64,000 bases of DNA from Phoebastria nigripes (Eukaryota > Chordata > Aves > Procellariiformes > Diomedeidae). Positions 13,601 to 23,899 of this stretch are shown here, piece after piece (within the stretch, counting starts at the first letter, position 1; each line of letters begins with the position of its first letter). A program made the translations under genes and the position numbers. Below the pieces are notes generated by a model. It had not been told where the DNA came from. It saw only the letters and a program-made list of their open reading frames with translations, and ran no database searches. Location of the stretch: the NCBI GenBank assembly GCA_035582835.1, contig JAYKAV010000300.1:1753054-1817053 (forward strand), read 5' to 3'.

Positions 13601-16600
13601 TTCTTTCTCCCGTGCTGCTAAAAACTCATCAGTATTGCAGCATTTAACCCATCCTTCCACTCTGCTGGGTGTCAGCAAGCTGGCTGGGAAGCATGACTGG
13701 AGAAGGGAAAGGACGAGAATGAGGCAAAAGGCTTGTGAAGGTTTGCTCACATTTATCTGGCCTTCCAGCTGTTACAGCTTTACCTGATGCAGCTACTGTG
13801 CATGTGGTTGGTTGTTTTAAAAATCAGCTTTCTAATGTGAGCCAAAGTCTTTCTATTTGGCTGCAGAAGAAACAGATCAAGGTTTCTCAGACGTCTAACA
13901 GTTCCAACACTTCTCTTCACAAAACTGTAATGAGAAAGACTCAACAAAAGACTTTTGAGTGATATGGGGTTATTCTCATACTTCACTGTTGTACAACAGA
14001 TATTCCTGAGGTTACGACTGCAGACTGTAGTCTGGGCTGAATTCTTGACAATATGACTGAAATCTTATGTGGCCTTCAGCAAATCTGGGTTCAGTCACGA
14101 TGCCTGGGTTCCTCTGCCAAGGATCATCAAGGATTACCAAGGATATTAATGTTTTGTCTAGACCTATCTTCAGTGCTGATATCTGCGCATCCAGTTGTTA
14201 AGTAGACTTCCTGGTAGGTTGGTGGCAGTGTCGAACTAAGGCCATAAGAGAGGTGTGTAAAGAGAAGTGTTGTAATTTGTTAGACTGACTCATGTAACTG
14301 GAAAATGCATGTAAGCTTAAGATGAACTAGCCCTTACTCAGTGCTGAGGCAGACATGGAAAACCTAGAGCTAGAGACTGGGAAAAGTCACTTCAGGTTTA
14401 ACAATATTAGTTACATGAGTGGAGGGCAGTCACACCCCCAAAAAGGGGAATTAGTTACTGTGGAAGAGAAGGATTATTAGCTTGCAGAGGAAGGAGAGGA
14501 AGAGAAAGTAAACATCTAGGGAGTGGGATCATACCCTACCTTCAGCTAACTCATCTGCTGGATAATTCTGGGATGACATTTCACTTTCCCTAGTTTTTCC
14601 ATCCATAAAATAAAGATAGTAAGACCTTGGTAAAGAACTGCAAATAAAAGAAGCTATAGAAGAACAATTTTTTTTCTTCAATAATTAATTTGATTATTGA
14701 AGCTAGTGATTCTGATCTGTAAATCTGGGAATGGCATGTAATGACCTCCTGAAACACTGAGAACTCAATCATTTTTATTGGAAAAACCCCACACCTTAGT
14801 ATTGGGTTGCCAAGAAGTGCTTCTACTCTTTTGATATATTTTCAAACAGTTGGGGTTTACATGTTTATGTTGCCAGATGAACTTGTGAGAGTCTGTGTGA
14901 GTTCACCCTCTTAAGAGTTTTCATTTAACTTGAAGGGGTGATGATTTAAAAACTGTCAATCTTTAATAATAATTAAACCAGACCAAAACTCATGTTCACA
15001 TGGCTAAACTCTCTTTTGCTTGTTCCTTTACTGTATTTTGGAATTGCTTCTTCCCNAAACGATGCCCAAACTTTGCCTGGTAGGAGTTAGTTGTCACCAG
15101 AAAAAAATGTGCCAGATGATAATGTCTTGATAATTAAACAGTATGGATGTACATATGCCAGTCCTTAAGCCTATCTTCTGTCCCTCTTTAGGTTACTGGT
15201 ATGGTTGTAGCCAAAGACACCAGGTTCCTATAAATTTCATGGAAGTAGATTAGTTTGTTAAATGAAAAGACACCATCAATCCCCTTGTGGAAAGAAAAAA
15301 AAAAAAGGTGACATTTGAACTCAGCCCCTACTATAGGCCAGAGCAGGTACATTGGAAATGTGTGTGGGACAATTGCCCAAGTCACTGGGGACCTAATTCC
15401 TCAGTTATGGCTTCTCTGTGCTAGAGATACTCTGCTGCCTAATGAAGCGTGGCAGAGCACACTTCATTCAGAGCATTTCCTCAGTATATTTCAGTTGAAA
15501 CTCAGCCAGCTAGAACAATCAAATTTGCTGGAAATCAGTCCCTGGGTTACTCACAGGGCAATTTAGTGTATTATTGCATGTGTCCAGATGTTTTGCAGAA
15601 TAGACTTGCCGGTGCACAGTGGGTGGTATTCTCTGTCCTCAGGGGGTTTGCAGAGGATGATGCGGAGGTGTTGGAAGTCAAAGGTGAGGCTTGTGTGGGT
15701 GCCTCATCACTCACCTTTCAGCTGTTTATGCTGTGCCTTTTCAGACAGCCTGGCTGGATGTGCCAGGTGGTGTGTTAACCTGCCAGCTCTGCTTAGCCAC
15801 AGAAAGCCCTGTGAGTTCCCAGGCATCAGGATAAGGCCTTATACATGCCAAATGGCCCAGCTCTCCTGTCTCACAGGTAATTCCTGATCACTGCTCTGGA
15901 TACAAGTTCTGAAGGATGAGTCCCAAACTTTGCTCCCGTTGCTTCAAATTGCATCATCAAGACTCAGAGAGAGCACTTCAGCCCACATTCGCTGTCTTGC
16001 ATATAATGCAAATGACTGCTGACTCCTTATGATACAAACAAGATTATTCCAGAGCAATTAGATTTGGAGAGAGCAAACCCAGTTTTCTACAGCAAGGTGG
16101 CAATTTCTCAGTGTCCTCACACAGATTTTGGATTGTACCACTATCATGCTGTTATTTACCTGGTCAAGAACCAGGAGGGCAGTATAATTACATTGACTGA
16201 AAACTACATTATAGGAAATGGGGACAACTCCAGTGTGACAAATCATCTCCAGAGCCAGATAAGCAAATAAGAGCTATTGCAGCATGTAACAATTTTAATA
16301 TGAAAAAAAATCACTGTATTTCATTCTAGGTAGCTGGATAATGTGTATCTACTGCTCAGGACGACCTCCAAACTGTGCTTACATAGATGAAATTCTATTA
16401 AAAGCCATGATAGTCATGAAGATATTCTCAGATGTCTAACATAAAATGCCATTTAATAAAGATAAGCCTACGAAGCATGCCTATTTTGAACGAAAAGTTA
16501 CTTTATCTGTAAGAATTAAGACCAGAGATTTATCATCCTTGCATTACTTGGAAAAGAGTTTATGTTAATTGCTTGGAGGAACAACCTGAGCAAAATCTGT

Positions 16601-16907
16601 TAATCCTGAAACTCAAGATAACTCCTTGGATTGTAACAGAGTGGCTGAAGGGGAAAAAGATAGATTTGCATTATCGTATCAAATCCCACATGTCATGTGA
16701 TGACTCCCTGCTTCTTCAAATGATGGGGTATACAAGCACTTTTCCTGAGAGGTGAAACATTGCCATCTGCAAGTTACTTAAAAGGCTCTATGAAAACCAT
16801 ATAACTCTTGAAAGAGTGGGAGGCAATTATTTTGCTTATAGGAAGAGCAACAGCAGTCATGTAACCTTGCCAGAGTGGTACTACCTCAGAGAAGGTAATA
16901 CCTGACC
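10611..16907. other. Non-coding DNA with one A12 tract
   Basis: No gene could be supported. Frames stay under about 110 codons and overlap on both strands, as chance frames do. The stretch 11950-12560 is somewhat GC-richer than its surroundings, without a recognisable element. An A12 run sits at 15295-15306. Single unresolved bases lie at 12018 and 15056. Confidence 0.55.
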
Positions 16908-16994
16908 ATACATGTAATGGGACACTTTATGTACATACATGTATTACATACATGTAATGGGACACTTTAATGACATGTAATGGGAACACTTTAA
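16908..16994. repeat. Three-copy tandem repeat, unit about 20-22 bp
   Basis: A unit containing 'ACATGTAATGGGACACTTTA' occurs at about 16909-16929 and 16949-16970. A third, slightly changed copy at about 16972-16994 reads 'ACATGTAATGGGAACACTTT'. The spacing is uneven, about 40 and then 22 bases, because extra ACATGTATTACAT-like sequence lies between copies 1 and 2. The origin is probably replication slippage; no function is implied. Confidence 0.85.
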
Positions 16995-19074
16995 AATAAA
17001 ATGTCATGCACTTTAGGAGACAAGCAAGTACTAGGAGATTCAGTGGCAATCTGATATTTAAACCTTACAGTTTTTGGCAGAAGTTCAAAATAATGGTTAT
17101 CTGAAGTTAGGGTGTTAGTTGAGATGGGAGCTGCTAGGTTTCTGAGCAATTTAGAAACGTGAGCTTCTTTAGGAGCCTAATGTGGGTGTAAATGTCTAAC
17201 TGTAAGTGTATCAGGTAAAACGTGAACAATGTTCAGCTGTGACAAGAAGGAAGAAAGGGAAGAAACAAAAATAACACAACCTCACCTTTGATTTTTGGCT
17301 TTAGACTCCTTCATGTTAGATAATTCAGTCCTCCAAGGGAACGTCAAGAGACTACATCTGGCCAATTACATTTCATACCTTTTTTTCCTGGCTAACAAGA
17401 CCTGCAATGCTGTGTCCTCCAGAGATTTCTCTCTATTATGATGTGACAGATTAGACTATATACTGTGAAACACAGGCTAGAATTTCTTCTACATTAAAAG
17501 TTGCAGTGACATGTTTTGAACCTGAGTTGTAATTAGGTTTTAACTTGGTTTGATATTTACATTGTAATGGAGGCCACTACATAAGCCAGGTGGGAAGAGT
17601 GTAAATACCTGAGCTCATTAATGGAGTTGCAGAGTTAACTGTATGAAATATTTCAGAAAACATAATCTGTTAGGGCAGCAAGAGCAAACAGAAACAGATG
17701 CATTTCCAGAATACCTGAAAGGTAAAGAATCCATGCTGGGAAGACCGGTGATGTTTCAAATAATGTGCACACAAAATGTTGAAAGTAGACAAGAGTTTGA
17801 CTCTTTTCTAAGGACAACAGGCCTTAGGGTACATATATGTGCCACAGTGCCTGCTGCAAAAGGTTTTGGGCAGACTGACACTCGGGTTGTGACCCCGGTC
17901 CAGTGTACTGAATCTCTTCTTGCTTTTGGTGTATCAGATATCAGATTTACAGGCATGTGGGTAGCATGATGGATGAATGCAGGAAGATACCTAGGAGAAA
18001 AACAGACAGAGATATGAGTCATTAGGGTATTTAGTTTCTCATTTCGTTTTTCTTTGACTTCAAATAGAATTTGGCTGTTAAAAAAAAAAAGTTTCATTTT
18101 AAGATTAGTTCTTTTTTTCCTATGAATTATTGGTAGGTATATAGAGCCTGAACCACTGCTTTGCTATTGGAGATAGCAGTCTGGGACCATACTGAGTAAC
18201 TGAAGATGATTCACCTGCTGTTTTTAAGGCACCTTTTACTTAAGGGAACTTTCTTAACACAAGTCCTCCAACACTTGCTCCCATTTTTTCACACTTCTGC
18301 TGATCAAGTCCTCTGTCTGACTTTGTTCCTTTTAAAATGATTCATTTAATTCTGATAATCACCTTTTCATTTTTAAGCTGCATTGCATTTTTCCTAACCA
18401 TTTTCTTTCTGGACATGGCAAAGCTGCAATTAATTTATTCCTCCAGGTGGCTTAGCATATAACCTGCCAGAGATCATGTCAAAAGGCTCCAGAAACTTCT
18501 ACAATTAACAGCTGTAGCGGTTTAGCAACTGGCTATCATTAGTAGCCTCTGTGTTCAGCTTACTTAATTAGTTACAACCAATTACCAGTAGGTTGTTCTT
18601 CTCTTCTGTGCAATTAGTCATTGAGTGAAACAGCTTTTCCCTCACCCATTTAAAAGTCTGATGTGGGTTGCTGTGCTTGATTGATTAATGCCTGCCTGGT
18701 AGGAGATCCATAGCAGGCACTTGATCCTGCTGCGACAGGACTTGCTAGCAAGGTTTCCTCTAATGGTGGCTAGCCCAGGATCAGCGTAACTCACTTCACA
18801 GGCAGATCAGAGGGTGAGGCTCAGTATGATGTACAGAGGCAGTGGTGGGAGAGTCACCTTTTCCCCCTTGAACTGTATAGATTTATGATAAATCTGAGAG
18901 CTTTATCCTCCCATACATTTAAAATAAAAATTACTTTAAACCAGCTTATTAAAATGTGATTTTGCTGCGACAGGAGCCCCATTTTTTCCTGGGCAGACTG
19001 AAAAGATCAGACTTATCAGACCTGGGCAGAGGGTATAGAGAGAGAAGGCTGATGCCTCCAGGGTGTGCCGCTGC
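16995..19074. other. Non-coding DNA with a homeodomain-motif-dense block
   Basis: No coding region could be supported. At about 18500-18630 ATTA-type cores are dense: ACAATTAACAGCTG (which includes an E-box), ACTTAATTAGTTAC, CCAATTACC and GCAATTAGTCATTG. This is the texture of a conserved non-coding element, but conservation cannot be seen from one sequence. The 13-mer TGCTGCGACAGGA occurs at 18728-18740 and 18963-18975 and recurs with one change inside the adjacent CR1. The open frame starting at 18956 is a read-through into CR1 and not a gene. Confidence 0.5.
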
Positions 19075-19477
19075 ATGCCTCAGAGAGCTTGTCAGACAGA
19101 GGAGCAAAGAGAAGGCTCCAGGGAGACCTTATTGTGACCTTTCAAAGTGGGCTTATAAGAAAGATGGGGACAGACCTTTTAGTAGGGCCTGTTGCGACAG
19201 GACAAGGGGTAATGGTTTTAAAGTAAAAGAGGATAGATTCAGACTAGATATAAGGAAGAAATTTTTTACAATGAGGGTGGTGAAACACTGGAACATGTTG
19301 CCCAGAGAGGTGGTAGATGCCCCATCCCTGGAAACATTCAAGGTCAGGTTGGACGGGGCTGTGAGCAACCTGATCTAGTCGAAGATGTTCCTGCTCATTG
19401 CAGGGGGGTTGGACTAGATGACCTTTAAAGGTCCCTTCCAAGCCAAACCATTCTGTGATTCTATGATTCTATGATCT
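19075..19477 (+). mobile_element. CR1 LINE 3' end, well preserved
   Basis: A 5'-truncated CR1 in plus orientation. From the left it carries 'AGAGAAGGCTCCAGGGAGAC', 'GACAGGACAAGGGGTAATGG', 'GGAAGAAATTTTTTACAATG' and 'TTGCCCAGAGAGGTGGTAGA'. These are followed by 'CATCCCTGGAAACATTCAAG', 'GTTGGACTAGATGACCTTTA' and 'AGGTCCCTTCCAAGCC', ending in ATTCTGTG ATTCTATG ATTCTATG AT. The terminal 8-bp repeats are the diagnostic CR1 3' end. The sequence is close to the consensus I remember for avian CR1, so this copy is younger than the others in the window. The 5' edge is uncertain because 18960-19075 may be a more divergent part of the same insertion. It keeps the C-terminal coding trace of ORF2 and the 3' UTR only. 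Confidence 0.93.
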
Positions 19478-22400
19478 TCCCCTTTAATATCTTCATCAGA
19501 AATTTCTCTGCGGGCTTGAGAAGACTGTCATGACCACCGAAGCCTCTTCCTAACAATGGCTATAGGACCTCCCAGATTTATTTCTTGTAGGGAGCCTGAA
19601 ACTGAAGTTGAAATTGCTTTAAAAAGATGATATGCTTGCCTGAAGATGCCTAGTTCCTATCAGCTCATTTGGATTACTGAACAAGCCTTCCTCCATCCTG
19701 CGAAACACTGATTTTTCACAAACCTGAAATTTTAGTGCTTTGAGTTTAACCATGTATTTAGTGTGTAAACCTAGAAAACCATTTCCTAGTGCTAGAAAAT
19801 TGTTGTGTAGCTATTTGGTGAGACTGTGCAGTCTGGAGGCCTTTTTCCAGGGAACACTGCACAATAATGAATACCAAATAGAAATTATTGAATGTAGGTA
19901 AATTTTAATGAATACCACTTGTGTGCTGAACATATGTTGAAATGAATGCATGATTAAAAAAGATTTGTTTATGAAGGTTCCCCTGAGATTTGAACAGTAG
20001 CAATCAAAATGAACATTGCTGTTCTTGATGTGTGCCATTTTGTCAAGATTTCTGAGCACAGAGCAAGAACAGCAAGGGAAGCTTGCTTTTACTATGAAAC
20101 ACCAGTTGTATTAACTTGCACTAGAATTGGTCAATCTTTAAAGCAAAGTGAAGCTTTGAAGAGAAGAGTGGAATTAAATAATTGCAAATAATTGCAGTAG
20201 TCTTTTTATGTGATATGCCTATAGAAAGACTAGATAACACTGATGGATGTGCATTTCTTACTGCAAGAGGCTCAGTACTTAACTAGAACCAAAGAAACAT
20301 TGCTGCTTTGCATGAGGTGCTTTTCCAAAGCCCAGCTTGTTTATATGTATGCAGCCTCATAACTTGCTGCTTTGTGTTTCCCAGCATCTGATTTACATGG
20401 TATCTGCCTTGCTTCAACTATTCATAGCAAAAGTGTTTTTTTATTTTGTACCCTGGATGCAGCCAAATAATGTGTGTAAACTACGCATGAAGAAATTATG
20501 ATGTTTAGATTAATTATTGAGCCAAGAAGCCAAATAATACATATGTATAAATCTTTCTGGAGATTGAAGTCATAGTATGGATTGTGGTTAAATTAACTTT
20601 TTCACCCATTTATTTAGATATAAAACAGAAGTAGTTTTCTGAAAGCATTCATTATGTCTATTTTAGGCTCACTTTGGAACAGTTCTGAGTGCTGAATATA
20701 AACTGGGATCAGCACTTTCCATGCTCACACTGGAAGTGCCGTACCAACAGCAATTACTCCATGCTGTATATGATTTAAGCTTGTAGGTTTCTGGAGTTAT
20801 TCTCTAGCAGGATAGCTGGCTCTATATGTAATGACACTTGCCTGTATTTTCCCAAGTGGTATTTTGCAGACATATTTAGTGATAACTTTAAATCTGTCCT
20901 TTATGAATTAATTAAGATGGTGTTTGTGTTTCCATCTCCCTCAAGGAAGAATATAAATGAAGTATATTATGCCTAAAGCATTATTGTTGAGTTGATTGAA
21001 AATCTCAGTTTAAGAATGTCAATGTTGCCAGTACTTTCTGTGTCAAGAAACAGAATATATCTATAATCCTTTTCCTATTAAATGCACACTGCATGTTTAT
21101 AAGAACTGATTGGAAATCTCTGTACATAACAGAAAAGAGTACAATATTAGAGAGAATGTGTATCATATTCTCTATAAAAACATATGTATTTAAATTTTAG
21201 GTTATATAGCTAAGCACATGAAAAATCAGGAAATCTGAAAACTGTTGTTGAGTGTATAGCTGAACTTTTCATTTTGGATTATGATGTAGAGCCAAATTCT
21301 TCCATGGTGTCTTGGTTACCTACAAAAATGTGTGCTAGTGGCACACATTGGAGTTTAAATAGAAAGTGTGAGGCAGCACAGAAGCTGCCATGATGTTAAC
21401 CACATATAGTTACATGGTCCTTCATACTTTTGCTTTTTCCTTTTTAGCCCAGAATACAGACTTTTAAGTTCTTTGTTTCTGTGCATCTTCCAGCCACGTA
21501 GTACTCAGTTAAAATAAGATGGATAATGGTTTATTGAAGGAGACTGAGGCAATGCCATTTTTAGTCCAGGGTTATACAAAATGTTCTTCTGTCACTACAT
21601 GAAGTACAGTAATGTAAAAAGCCCAGTAGCCTTGATACTGGGACTGAATCAACCGTTTATGGATTTGTAAACATGCTGTCAATCAGCATCAAGTGACCAG
21701 TAATATAGACCTCTGCAATTGCACTCTCTTTTTCATCGGAAGTGCTCAAACACTTCATCTGTGGATGGGTGTACTGTGGATTTTAAAGAGGGAGAAAATG
21801 AGACAGTGACTGGAGACTTTTCCAAGTAACCTGTGATTACTCAGGTTGCCATTCAGCAGTCCTGAGGATATAAGCATCAGAAGGTCCTACCGGTTTACAG
21901 TAGCTGTCAGCCTTCTCAAAAGTTCAAATACTGCTAAGGTTTGCAAGTCAAAAGGCACTTTTAAGAATCTGGGTAAGGAATGACCCAGCAGCAATTTACT
22001 AGCAAGACCCAGTTTTCTTGTCTCAGGCTCTGACTATGAAGACATGGTCCAAAAAAAGGACATGTAATTATCTGTTTGCCTGTAAGTCCTAGGTTGTCCC
22101 ATAGATATTTTTTATTTTTTGATGCAGAAATGCAATCACGTTTCTCCTTTTAACTCTGTTTCTAAAAGAAATCACTTGTATTTAAAAGTCTGAATATCTC
22201 TATGACAGGCAACGTCTTAGTCTGACCCAAATTCACTCTTTTTGGAGCTGCTTTGCTGGAACAAGATGAACAAATGTCAATTCTCATTTTCTGTTTTTAT
22301 GGGAATAGACGAGAGTGGATATATTTCCACCAATAAGATATGGAGGGCGATGTGAAATGTTAACATGCAAATTAGGTTGAGATGATATTTCTATCAGGGG

Positions 22401-23399
22401 AAATAAAAGCTCTTCCATGAAATTCCCTCATCATTCCTTTCATTTTCTGCATATAAGCTGTATGTAAAGCTGTCAGGCTGATAATTAGGCAAATTATAGG
22501 GACCTTCTCATAAGAAAACTAATGCAACTTCCAGAGAGAATTTCAAATGAAGATGCCCACAAAGAAGGCAGAAGTCTGAGCTCGTTTTCATTTACTGAGA
22601 CTGATTCATAAATACCCAGGTTTTCCCCTGTCTACCCTTGACAGCAGCAAGAGGATTTAGAGGAGGACATTATTGCAACAAATAGGTCTCTGAAAAATAC
22701 TTGGCTTCCAGAAAGTAGCATATTTTAATGCAATTTCATTACTTTGAAAATATTCCTTCTCTGGTAAAATTGTGCAAGCTGCCTACATATTGCATGATTT
22801 TCATGTGAAGTCATGAACTGGTGAAGGTTTATTCCAAAATCAGCATAGACTTCTGAAGCTTTCAGCAATCCTTCCCAAAAGGGAGCTTGTGGGGAAAGCC
22901 AATTATAAACTAGGTTTCATAATTTGCTGCAAAATCTCTGTGCAGAGTTCTACAGAGAAATAGAAGAATTCCTCACATTTCAGGACAGAGGACAATAATA
23001 CAAAAGTGTGATCATCAGCCTTTGTTCTTTTAAAAGAAACAGATAACATTCAGTAAACAGACAAGAGAGTGCTCAGAAAAGGAAAATATAATAACCTAAG
23101 TAGGTAGGAGCCACCTCCCAAAATAATTAGGGGAAAAGTTTTGGGGTGTCTTAGTCAATGAGGAATAAACAGGTGGTAATATAATGAATGAATTAAACTA
23201 ATTTTTATGGTAAGAATTGTGTTGACATAATACGCTTACATTTCTGTAAGGCATTTTGCTCAGTCCTGCATGATATCTGTGTGAAAAGATTAGCNTTTTT
23301 CAAAATCAGTGTATGCTGGATGAACCTAATTTGGAAGCAGTTCACTGAAAATTAATCCTGTTGGCACATCATCCAGTTGACTATTCCTAGTTGAGGTCT
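19478..23399. other. Long AT-rich non-coding stretch
   Basis: Almost no frame over 60 codons occurs between about 20200 and 23500, which argues strongly against coding exons of any size. The block at about 22290-22560 has CNE-like texture: 'AACATGCAAATTAGG' (octamer-like plus ATTA), 'GATAATTAGGCAAATTA' and 'AAAACTAATGCAAC'. A single unresolved base lies at 23295. No repeat was recognised. Confidence 0.55.
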
Positions 23400-23790
23400 C
23401 CAGGGATTGATTTGCAATCGGTATTTAATATTTTTTCATCAGTGATGTGGAAGAAAATATTGTTAAGGCATGCATGGAGATTACTGGGCACTGGGTGGAG
23501 GTTTAACCTCACTGAACAGACCATGAGAGGCTACTGGACATGACATGAAAAGNTGCTGGATACGATGGATAACACAACAAAAAGCTGAAAAAGTTATAGA
23601 CAACATCATGAGGGGTGCCTGGATTTCATGGGTGGTTAATGGGGGAGAAACTGCTGAGCTTTACAGATATTTGGAGGTGTCCTTTGGGGACTTTTGGGGA
23701 GCAGAGCCTTGCAAAGGCAGCAGCATCAGTAATACCATGTTAGACTGAGATGACCTTGGTATCGGTATCAGAAATACAAAATTCAGGTGT
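23400..23790 (+). mobile_element. Probable very decayed CR1 reverse-transcriptase fragment
   Basis: The segment 'GTATTTAATATTTTTTCATC' followed by 'AGTGATGTGGAAG' (23421-23453) resembles the CR1 coding stretch for F-N-I-F-I-N-D-L-D-E. About 310 bases later 'GGTATCAGAAATACAAA' (23766-23782) resembles the CR1 segment for a Y-Q-K/R-Y type motif that lies roughly this far downstream in the element. The sequence between aligns poorly by eye. The call rests on two anchors in the right order and spacing. It could instead be chance or an unrelated old element. Confidence 0.4.
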
Positions 23791-23862
23791 GAATTTAGCA
23801 AAACTGGGACCAATGAGGAAAAGTTAATGTGCAGAGGTGTGTGATCAGCTGTGTATTAATTT

Positions 23863-23899
23863 TACATGTGTGCACATGCATGTGTGCATGCACACACGC
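23863..23899. repeat. Alternating purine/pyrimidine tract with perfect 16-bp palindrome
   Basis: All 37 bases alternate pyrimidine and purine (mostly TG/CA), so the tract could adopt Z-form DNA under supercoiling. Inside it 'TGTGTGCATGCACACA' (23881-23896) is a perfect palindrome able to form a cruciform. It is the degenerate relative of a (TG)n microsatellite. Confidence 0.85.

Noticed and set aside
18956..19378. 140-codon plus-strand frame
   Set aside because: Its second half is the C-terminal trace of CR1 ORF2 and the 3' UTR, and its first half is unrelated flank. It is not an independent gene.
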